Assembly: GCA_021464525.1 (NCBI GenBank)
Contig: JADRCO010001170.1
Location: forward strand, 1-21,804
Direction of reading: 5' to 3'
Length of the DNA stretch: 21,804 nucleotides
Source of the DNA: Rhizophagus sp. LPA8_4_AMF
Taxonomy: Eukaryota > Glomeromycota > Glomeromycetes > Glomerales > Glomeraceae
The position numbers were made by a program, and so were the translations under genes. How positions within the stretch are numbered: the first letter of the stretch is position 1; each line of letters begins with the position of its first letter. The notes under the pieces were generated by a model. The model saw only the letters and a list, made by a program, of their open reading frames with translations, searched no databases and was not told where the DNA came from. Shown piece by piece: positions 10,321 to 17,718 of the stretch.

Positions 10321-10880
10321 TAGTTTTTTTTTGATAGATACTTTCATTAGAAAAATTTTTATTTTTGATAGAGAATTATGGTAGAGAATTTTTTTTAATA
10401 GGGGGTTTTTTTTGATAAATCATTTGTTAGTTAATTATTTTACAGGGGAGATTTTTTTTGATAGGGAATTTCGTTAAAGATTTTTTTTTTAAATACGAGG
10501 GAAGTTTTTTTTTGATATAGAAATTCTTTTGAGAGTCTTTTTTAAGAGATAAGAAACCTTTTTGAATTCTTTTTAATAGGAAAAATGTGTTTTTTGATGG
10601 AAGTTTTTCGTTAGAAATTTTCCTTAAATAGGGATATATTTTTTGTTTGGAAATTTCATTAAGAATTTTCTTTAATAGTGGAGTTTTTTTTTTTTGATAA
10701 TTTTTATTGGTTGAAAAGTTTTTTTTATAGGAGAGTCTTTTTTGATGGAGAATTTCATTTAGAAGTCTTTTAATAGAAATTTTACTGAAAATAATTTTTT
10801 TAAAAAAGGGTATTGAGTATTTTGGCTTGAAATTCTTTTTTAATAAAGAATTTCATTGGAGATCTTTTTATAATTCATTA
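10321..10880 (+). repeat. Degenerate minisatellite, unit about 43-52 bp
   Basis: About ten to twelve diverged units follow each other. A typical unit reads TTTTTTGATAGGGAATTTC, then GTTAGAGA-TTTTTTTTAATAG and GGGAG-like bases, with unit lengths of roughly 43-52 bp. Recognisable unit starts (TTTTTTGAT) include those near 10326, 10365, 10407, 10454, 10506, 10591, 10690 and 10739. The plus strand is T- and G-rich and almost free of C. No open frame runs through it. The array separates copy 3 from copy 4 and has no counterpart between the other F-box copies. Confidence 0.65.
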
Positions 10881-11540
10881 CTGTAATTGTGGTTTATATT
10901 ATTCTGATATAGTCATATTTGAATCTTTTAGATTAATGTATATTTATAGTTATTTTTATTAACTAATTATTAACTATTATAAATACATATCACAACTATT
11001 AATATTATATAATACCTAATTTTTCTAAATATAAATCAGAATTTCCTTACAATGTACATATTTAATTATATTGATTTGAACAGTTCATTGAACCCAGTGC
11101 GAAGAAACGGGTGACTGCTAGTATAAACTAATAACAAAAATAAAATTGTTAATTAAATTGGCAGAATTCTTTCTACATAATTTCTTTATTTTATTAAATT
11201 CTAGTAGATAAAATACAGTACATATAAAATAAAATATCTGCAAAATTAATTTTCTAATTGGTTGTTGCAAAATTCCATTACACTACTTAAATGTCAAATT
11301 TTTCACATGAAAACATTTGTAATTTGATATATCCGGTTTAAATTTCCATTTTCCACTAATATGAATTAGGATTGACAAATGAAATAACGAATGATCGACA
11401 TACTATAAATTGAATATCGGAAGTCATAAGGGTTATCACATTTATTACCCCCCACCCATGTAATATAATATATATAATCTTACGTTACACTTTTATATTA
11501 TAAGACCTTTAAATACCGCCCTAAAATATTACGTAATAAA
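10881..11540. other. AT-rich intergenic region upstream of copy 4
   Basis: No gene is seen. A short stretch, AATGATCGACATACT near 11390, recurs upstream of copies 5 and 6 (near 14021 and 17580), so part of the family's upstream region was duplicated here too. Confidence 0.5.
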
Positions 11541-11548
11541 TGTCATGG

Positions 11549-11560
11549 TCCGAACTCCGA
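11549..11560 (+). promoter_or_regulatory. Degenerate upstream dyad of copy 4
   Basis: TCCGAACTCCGA is followed by AAAATGAATTTAATTAG, the same downstream context as in copies 5 and 6, and ends 75 bp before the start codon. The first dyad (ATTGT-N3-ACAAT) and the TCGGAG arm are missing, so copy 4 may be regulated differently despite having an intact gene. Confidence 0.4.
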
Positions 11561-11634
11561 AAATGAATTTAATTAGCCTTTTTTTGATGAACACGAAACC
11601 AAACACCCTCCTCCTCTTCTTCTTTCGCTTTAAT

Positions 11635-13320
11635 ATGGCATGTTCAAAAATATTTTCTGGTGAATTACCCGAATTATTGAGTGAAATTATACAATATTTT
11701 CGGAATGATTTTTCAACATTACATTCGTGTATTTTAGTCAATAGATTATGGTGTCGTTTGGCAATTCCCTTATTATGGGAAAATCCATTTTCAATTATTT
11801 CTTGTAAAAATTTTTACTCCATTGAATATTATAAAATTCGTTTTATTGAAATTTATTTGATTGACTTAAATGATAATGATAAAATAAAATTAAATGAATA
11901 CGGAATTAATCTTCTTTCGAATACATTATTTAATTATCCCAATTTTATAAAACATTTATATACACGTATTATCGGTTATTCTATCGAAAAGTGGGTTGCA
12001 TCTATTAAAAAAAATGAACAAACTTTCTTTACTTTTATTTATAATAAACAAAATTTAGATTTTATAAAATTCATTTATAAGTCATTGATTAAGATATTCA
12101 TTAAAAATGAAGCAATTTTACATACTTTTGATGTTACACATCATCGTGATTATTTTGATATTATTGATTTAGTTTTACAACATTCAAATTTCATTAATAA
12201 TATCAGACAACTTAATCTTGAACTTTGTTCATATGATGAAACAATTAGTAATATAACCCCTTTATTAAAATTTTTAAGTTCTAATTGCAATTCAATTTCA
12301 TCCCTCTGTATTCCAAGTTTTAATAAACATAAAGCTAGTACAGCTATTAATTATTTATCACAAATAATTAAATCACAAAAAAATCTTAAAAAAATTTTAT
12401 TTCTTTATGATTTTCCTCATTCAATGTTATTAAATTCTAATTGTTTAAACACTTTAAACACTATTATATTTTGCAATATTGATTTTAAAAATATAAATGT
12501 TTTAAATGAAGCATTTGAACAATTAAATGTTTTAGAATCTATTCACATTATTTATTGTCGTTCTCTAGATTCTAATTTTGCTCAACAAATAATTAATTTA
12601 ACTAAACCATTTAAATTAAAATCCTTAGTTGTGAATGAAATGTTCAATTCAATAGAATTAATATTACAAAAATTTGGAAATTATTTAGAAAATTTTGTAT
12701 TTGAATCATTTAAAACTTATGAAACTACTAATGATGAATCAGAATTACAACTACTTGAATTAATTTCAAGATATTGTATGAAAATTAAATTTTTTAAATT
12801 ATCTGAATTTACTAGCCAAGGTATTTATTCGGCATTCAACTTAATTGAAAATATTAAACAAAATCTTAATTATCTTACTATAGATTTAAATTTTAATTTT
12901 GAAGCATCTTATATTTGTAATGAAGTAAATATTAGCTCAATGGTATTACATAATTTAGGAAAATTTCTTCCTTTTAAATTAGAATATTTAAATTTATCCC
13001 TTATGATGAGTACAAACGATTTTGAAATATTTTTAAAAAATTCTCAAAATATTTTTATTAAGAAATTATTAATTAGAAATTTGGTAGGTAGTATACGAGA
13101 AGGAAAAAAAATTATTTTACCTCATATAAAGGAACATATTATGAAAAAGAAAAGAATTAAATATTTTGCTTTTTTAGAAAATTTCATTTTTGAACAACTC
13201 AATAATGATTTGTTTTCTTCGAAAGATGAAGTAAAGGAATTTAGATCGTATGATATTAAAGTTCAAAATTATAATGATTTACAAATTCAATTTTCTGAAT
13301 TTTTAGAAGCAAACTATTAG
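11635..13320 (+). CDS. F-box protein with LRR-like C-terminus, copy 4 (561 aa)
   Basis: Intact single-exon member, predicted SCF ubiquitin-ligase adaptor. An in-frame ATG exists at 11545, but the family start is the ATG at 11635 (MACSKIFSGELPELL): the preceding 30 residues correspond to non-coding leader in the paralogues. The F-box is at residues 11-48, with LVNRLWCRLAIPLLW at 34-48. A more variable central part includes LLKFLSSNCNSISSL, then regularly spaced leucine-rich strands (NTLNTIIF, QLNVLESIHIIYC, NLNYLTIDL, LEYLNLSLMM). The end has IKEHIMKKKRIKYFAFL and KDEVKEF. It is similar to copy 6 over its whole length with dispersed substitutions, so it is older than the copy 1/copy 2 split. 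AATAAAG sequences follow the stop within 60 bp and may serve for polyadenylation. Confidence 0.9.
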   Translation: MACSKIFSGELPELLSEIIQYFRNDFSTLHSCILVNRLWCRLAIPLLWENPFSIISCKNFYSIEYYKIRFIEIYLIDLNDNDKIKLNEYGINLLSNTLFNYPNFIKHLYTRIIGYSIEKWVASIKKNEQTFFTFIYNKQNLDFIKFIYKSLIKIFIKNEAILHTFDVTHHRDYFDIIDLVLQHSNFINNIRQLNLELCSYDETISNITPLLKFLSSNCNSISSLCIPSFNKHKASTAINYLSQIIKSQKNLKKILFLYDFPHSMLLNSNCLNTLNTIIFCNIDFKNINVLNEAFEQLNVLESIHIIYCRSLDSNFAQQIINLTKPFKLKSLVVNEMFNSIELILQKFGNYLENFVFESFKTYETTNDESELQLLELISRYCMKIKFFKLSEFTSQGIYSAFNLIENIKQNLNYLTIDLNFNFEASYICNEVNISSMVLHNLGKFLPFKLEYLNLSLMMSTNDFEIFLKNSQNIFIKKLLIRNLVGSIREGKKIILPHIKEHIMKKKRIKYFAFLENFIFEQLNNDLFSSKDEVKEFRSYDIKVQNYNDLQIQFSEFLEANY

Positions 13321-14200
13321 ATCTTAGCGATGATTTAATATTAGAGCAAAATTTATAAAATAAAGAAAATAAAGAAATATCATTTTTATACTTATTAAAG
13401 CTAGAATTATAAATTTGTTGTTGCTAAAAAAAAAATGATTTATTTGTTCGGATAATTTAATAGGTAATTCTGACAACCATTAGTTGTAATTATTAATTAA
13501 ATGTTTATTTTCTTAAATATATACTAATAGCAAAATAAAAGAATTGCTAAAATGACAGTCATTTTTATATAATTACTTTATTATTAGGTAAATAAATTAA
13601 TTTAACATGATTTTAAAAATGACCATTGCAAAATTCCACTGCAGTATTTATATTCATAGTAATCCTATGCTAGCCATAGCAGGTCGTATAAATATTGTGA
13701 ATCACCCATATTCTGTTTAATAGTTTTATAAATTTTCACGTGGCGTACAGTCTTAAATGCCAAATTATTCAAATAATAAATGATAAATGACTAAAGTAAT
13801 TTGAGAGCAAAGTTATAATTCTGACTACATTTAATCTCACATAAATCATATAACAAAATATAAATCAATAACTGAAAATTAAAATGACTGAAATGATCAA
13901 ATAATAAATTGGGAATAATTGGCAAATTCTAGATGGAATGACCAGGTCATTTTTGAGCACTATATGTATAGAGTATTGATAATCAATAATTTGTTATTTT
14001 AAAGGCGAAAAAATTCTTCTCAAATGATCGACATACTGTAAAATAAGAAAATTGAAAGCTCACCAGTGGGGATGGTGCCATACCAGCATTATGATGTACT
14101 TTTGGCCAGAATTAAAAATCTAATAAAACACTGGCCGGCATTACATCATAAATTCACAACTGGCGACTGTCCGTCACCAACTAGCAATACCCATAAAATA
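13321..14200. repeat. Intergenic unit shared with 15415-16320 and 17557-17610
   Basis: This stretch holds no gene but is homologous to the region between copies 5 and 6. Shared landmarks are TTGCTAAAAAAAAA and TTATTAGGTAAATAAATTAA, then CCATTGCAAAATTCCACTGC, AATTATTCAAATAATAAATG, and finally the AAAGGCGAAAAAATTCTT and AATGATCGACATACTGT pair. A tandem duplication of gene plus flank therefore gave copies 5 and 6. A perfect dyad AATGACC-A-GGTCATT lies at 13937-13951 only in this version. Positions 14052-14196 have no obvious counterpart. Confidence 0.75.
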
Positions 14201-14232
14201 ATTGTGTGACAATATCGGAGGCATAACTCCGA
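14201..14232 (+). promoter_or_regulatory. Paired-dyad upstream motif of copy 5
   Basis: ATTGTGTGACAAT (14201-14213), A, then TCGGAG (14215-14220), six bases GCATAA, and CTCCGA (14227-14232). The first dyad ends 97 bp before the ATG at 14310. The motif is as well preserved as at copy 6 although the gene below it is broken. Confidence 0.6.
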
Positions 14233-14309
14233 AAATGAATTTAATTAGTCTTTTTTTGAACACAAAACATAACGCCCTCTCCCCTTTCTCTTTTCACTTA
14301 ACGTTAAAT

Positions 14310-15414
14310 ATGGCATGCTCAAAATATTTATGGGAGACTTACCCGAATTATTGTGCGAAATTATACAACACTTTCGAAGTGAGTTTTCAACATTGCATTC
14401 GTGTATTTTAGTCAATAGATTATGGTGTCGTTTGACAATTCCATTATTGTAGGAAAATCCATTTTCAATAATTCCTATTTATGTATTTCCTCATTCAACG
14501 TCCACGTTATTATTAAATTCTAATTGTTTAAACACTAAAAACTTTTATATTTTACGAAATTAATTTTAAACATATAAACGTCTTGAATGAAACACTTGAA
14601 CGATTAAATGTTTTAGAATCTATTCATATTATTGATTGTTATTCTTTAGATTCTAATTTTATTCAACGAATTATTAATTTAACCAAACTATTTAAATTAA
14701 AATCTTTATTCAAGAATCAAATATCCGAGTCAATGGAATTAATGTTACAAAAATCTGGAGATTATTTGGAAAATTTTGGATTATCATTTGAACTTAGATG
14801 ATGAATCAGATTCACAACTCCTTACTTAAACTCACAATTACTTGAATTGATTACAAGATATTGTAAGAAAATCAAATTCTTTGAATTACATGGATTTAAT
14901 AATCAAAATATTAAGTTTAATCAAAATTATTGAACAGAATCTTAATTATCTTACTATAGACAAACTATTTTAGTATATTTTTTAGTAAAAGTAATACTGA
15001 ACTTTTTTCACTTTGTTCAATCATTCTGCAAAAATTAGGACAAATTCTTCCTTCCAAATTTGAATATTTGAATTTGTCTCTTATAATGAATAACAAATGA
15101 TTTTGTAATAGTTTTAAAAAATTCTCAAAATATTTTTATCAAAAATTATTACTTAGTAATGATGGAGAAAAATAGGAAAAGATGATATGTTATATTATAC
15201 AAAGAAATATATTATGAGAAGGAAAGTGTGAAATATTTTGCTTTTCGAAAGCTTTATAATGATAATTATAAATGGGAAGAATTGTATGATTTGAAGATGA
15301 GGTCGACGAATTTAGATTACATAATGTAGTAGTCCAAAATTATAAAGATTTGAAAATTAGCAGGTTTATCGAATTTTTAAAAGAGCAGATTAGTAAATTA
15401 GTTATTAACAGTAA
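14310..15414 (+). pseudogene. F-box protein copy 5, internally deleted
   Basis: It begins MACSK at 14310, but one A of the following run is missing and the frame shifts. The F-box region is recognisable (LVNRLWCR on the next frame), with a TAG at 14450-14452 where intact copies have TGG for the tryptophan of PLLW. Near 14477 the sequence jumps from the post-F-box region (IIP) to the equivalent of FPHSTLLLNSNCLN, removing about 620 bp relative to copy 6. The rest follows copy 6 to about 15414 with repeated frameshifts; the longest clean piece is 14583-14801 (LERLNVLESIHIIDCYSLDSNF). No functional product is expected. Confidence 0.85.
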
Positions 15415-15516
15415 ATATGTGGTATATTTTTATAATAAAGTTGTTTTTATTTTTATAGTTACTTATATATAATAAAGCTGCAACCTACTATCAGAGTTTT
15501 AAATGTATTTCTTGCT

Positions 15517-15540
15517 AAAAAAAAAAAAAAAAAAAAAAAA
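15517..15540 (+). repeat. Poly(A) tract of 24
   Basis: An uninterrupted run of 24 A follows TTGCT. The same spot downstream of copies 4 and 6 has about 9-10 A. This is a homopolymer expansion in the flank of the broken copy, not a retroposon tail, because the homologous flanks continue on both sides. Confidence 0.9.
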
Positions 15541-15672
15541 TTTATTCGTCCAAAAATTATTAATTTCTTAATTATACAGTATACTAATAACAAAATAAAG
15601 GGATTACCAAATTGACAGTCATTTTACATAATTTCTATATTATTAGGTAAATAAATTAACATAATTTTAAAA

Positions 15673-15928
15673 AGGGTTTTATTTTTATCGCACCCGCGAA
15701 ACATTGAACCTATATAAAAGTCAAAAACAGTATTCTAAACCCTTTTTGATATATTAAGTAAAAAATTGTAACAAAACGCATACTATATGATTTTTAAAAG
15801 TGTTACAATAGGTACATAAAGGTTTGCGCCAAAATGTAAAATCAAAAAAAAAATCAAAAAAAAATTAGAGAATTAGAAAATTTGGCAAAGATCGGCAAAT
15901 TGTGGGGCCCATATGCGAAAAATGTTAA
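15673..15928. mobile_element. Unclassified insertion of about 256 bp
   Basis: Compared with 13600-13625, where AATTTAACATGATTTTAAAAA runs directly into TGACCATTGC, this copy has about 256 extra bases between TTTTAAAAA and ATAACCATTGC. The insert is richer in G and C at its ends (CGCACCCGCG near the left, GTGGGGCCCATATGCG near the right). The two ends are weakly alike when one is reversed (ATTTTTATCGCA and ATTTTTCGCATA). AAAAA occurs at both borders, so a duplication cannot be told from the local A-richness. A small non-autonomous transposon is likely but its family is unknown. Confidence 0.4.
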
Positions 15929-16464
15929 ATATAACCATTGCAAAATTCCACTGCAGTATTTATTAAATAAATTATTACCATTAACTGAATATTCATAATA
16001 ATTTCTAGGCTAGCATTATTATTAGAATTCATTCCTTATAGAGTTATAGTGGTTCACGAAATAAGTATTGTGAATCATTTTACAAATTTTCAACATACTT
16101 AGCACACAGTATTTCAATAAATGACTTAAAAGGCCAAATTATTCAAATAATAAATGGTAAATGACCAAAGTGATTTGAGAGCAAAGTTATAATTCTGACT
16201 ACTTTTCATTTCACATAAATCATATGACAAAATATCACCCAATAACTGAAAATTAAATGACTGAAATGACCAAATAGTGAATTAGGAATAATGAACAAAT
16301 GATCGGGCAAATCCTAGATGGTTAAACGACTTTAGCCCGAAGTGTAACGAAGGACCATATATATATCTTATACGCAAGTTGATATGCAATGTCCGGATGA
16401 TCGTCCGGCAAAAGTGTCATTTTTGATATGTAAAAATAAAAATAAATATCTGTCTATCAAGAAT

Positions 16465-17439
16465 GAATTTATTTATTTATTTATTTTATGTCACATAGGA
16501 GAAGTACAACGTAATTAACAAAATTTCAAAGAAAAAAGAAACTACAAATAGACACCTTCATCTAGCAGCAAACTACCATCCTTGCTTGATTTAGAAACTC
16601 CTATAGCTTAATGGCGACCCTACCGAGGCCAAACAACTCCCTCTGAATCCCTCTGACTCCCATAAAAAGTAAAACCAACTACCCTAAAAAAAGTAATCCG
16701 AATTTTTCTTTCAACTAAAAGTTGCTACACGTAAATTCTGACAGGTGTAGAATGATTCACACTATTCTAAATTGTTTGTAAGTTCAGAAAAATGGCTGCT
16801 ACAAATTCGTGAAAATAACATATTATATGTAAAAAAATAAAAGCAAAACTAAAAAAAAGAAAAAAAAAGAAAATTAAAGCGTTGAAGGACCGGCTCCACC
16901 AGAGCCTTCTGATTTATCAAAACTTGAACGTGAACGTTTAACTTGATCGTTATAATGAGCATCACGGGACATAGAGCCCGAAAATTGAGAGCGTTTATTC
17001 GGTCGTAATTCTAAGCTTTTCGTTTCATCCGACGTATCTCCCTCGTCGGAAGCAAGCGTATCATACCAGTATTCGGAAATTTCTTCATTAAGTGTATACG
17101 TAAAATTATTCCATTCTTCTTGAAGTTTTCTATAACGTGATCCGAAACCTTGTTTCGTATGAATTGCACCTTTATGAATTAAAAGGTTCATAACCTTATT
17201 ATGTCTTTTAGCGACACCACCGAACTTCTTGTGAATATTTTTTTGATATGAAGTCAAACGAGCAGCGTGAATAAGTCTGATTGGTAATCTAAACATCGCC
17301 ATATCTGCCTCCTTGGCGTGTGACTCTTGCTCACGTTGTTCTTCAGAACTTTCTTGACGTTGTCTATCAGCTCTATTGCGTTTATAACGTTCACTTTCAA
17401 GACGTTTTCTTTCTCTTTTACGTGCATCAATCGCACGTA
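16465..17439 (-). mobile_element. 5'-truncated LINE-like retroposon with 14-bp TSD
   Basis: The insert is bracketed by a perfect 14-bp direct repeat TGTCTATCAAGAAT (16451-16464 and 17440-17453). Read on the minus strand, its 3' end is a tetranucleotide tail, CATAAAATAAATAAATAAAT. Its 5' end falls inside an open reading frame directly at the target duplication. A variable-length target duplication, a 3' simple-repeat tail and 5' truncation are the established marks of target-primed reverse transcription. A tetranucleotide tail argues for a LINE 3' end rather than a poly(A) processed gene, but a retroposed host mRNA is not excluded. The insertion lies about 265 bp upstream of copy 6 and inside an older MITE-like element, so it is one of the younger events in the window. 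Confidence 0.65.
16874..17439 (-). pseudogene. Truncated open frame carried by the retroposon (about 188 aa)
   Basis: The frame is open from the 5' edge of the insert to TAA at 16874 and ends GGAGPSTL. It has no ATG at its beginning: the frame enters from the target sequence through a TTG codon with a stop just upstream, and the first in-frame ATG is about 48 residues in. The N-terminal part is a highly charged R/K/E-rich stretch (RKRERKRLESERYKRN), likely coiled coil. A basic central block follows (TSYQKNIHKKFGGVAKRHNK, then GFGSRYRKLQEEWNNF), then an acidic and serine-rich tail with RPNKRSQFSGSMSRD. Base composition is visibly richer in G and C than the F-box genes, fitting a separate origin. 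I do not recognise the family; it may be the C-terminal end of a LINE protein or of a host gene. The uninterrupted frame suggests recent insertion. Confidence 0.5.
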
Positions 17440-17608
17440 TGTCTATCAAGAATCATACCATAAACATGTTGAGAATGATATATTTGCTTCGCACGTGACA
17501 TTGTGCAACAAAAAAAATTTAAATGGCACTTCGGACTTAATAACGGTTTCCGTTTCCTAAAGGCGAAAAAAATTCTTTCAAATGATCGACATACTGTGAA
17601 ATACTGTA

Positions 17609-17640
17609 ATTGTGCGACAATATCGGAGTCGTACCTCCGA
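17609..17640 (+). promoter_or_regulatory. Paired-dyad upstream motif of copy 6
   Basis: ATTGTGCGACAAT (17609-17621) is a 5+3+5 dyad. After one base come TCGGAG (17623-17628), six bases TCGTAC and CTCCGA (17635-17640). The first dyad ends 98 bp and the second 79 bp before the ATG at 17719. AAAATGAATTTAATTAGCC and a pyrimidine-rich leader follow, as in copies 4 and 5. This is the best-preserved example in front of an intact gene. Confidence 0.65.
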
Positions 17641-17718
17641 AAATGAATTTAATTAGCCTTTTTTGATGAACACAAAACCTAAACGCCCTCCCTTTCCCTT
17701 CCACTTTCAAACTTAAAT

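Larger units (their letters stand above)
16331..17540. mobile_element. Probable small MITE split by a later retroposon
   Basis: Relative to the homologous flank near 13936-14005, the region 16321-17557 is an insertion. Its outer ends carry TTTAGCCCGAAGTG (16331-16344) and, reversed, TTAAGTCCGAAGTG (17540-17527), a 14-bp inverted pair with two mismatches. Without the retroposon at 16465-17439 the element would be about 235 bp. It contains TGTCCGGATGATCGTCCGGC, a CACGTG box (17492-17497) and TTGTGCAACAA (17501-17511), the same dyad as in the F-box promoters. A palindrome AACGG-TTT-CCGTT follows at 17542-17554. No clear target duplication is visible, so the family is unassigned. Confidence 0.4.

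Noticed and set aside
11545-11634. In-frame ATG 30 codons before copy 4
   Set aside because: The extension corresponds to the conserved non-coding leader (CCGAAAATGAATTTAATTAG and pyrimidine tract), which is not open in frame in copies 5 and 6.
11529-11741. 70-residue minus-strand frame over the start of copy 4
   Set aside because: Antisense shadow of the conserved F-box coding start.
15517-15540. Poly(A) tail of a processed gene copy
   Set aside because: The homologous flanks continue on both sides and other copies have the same, shorter run, so it is an expanded homopolymer.
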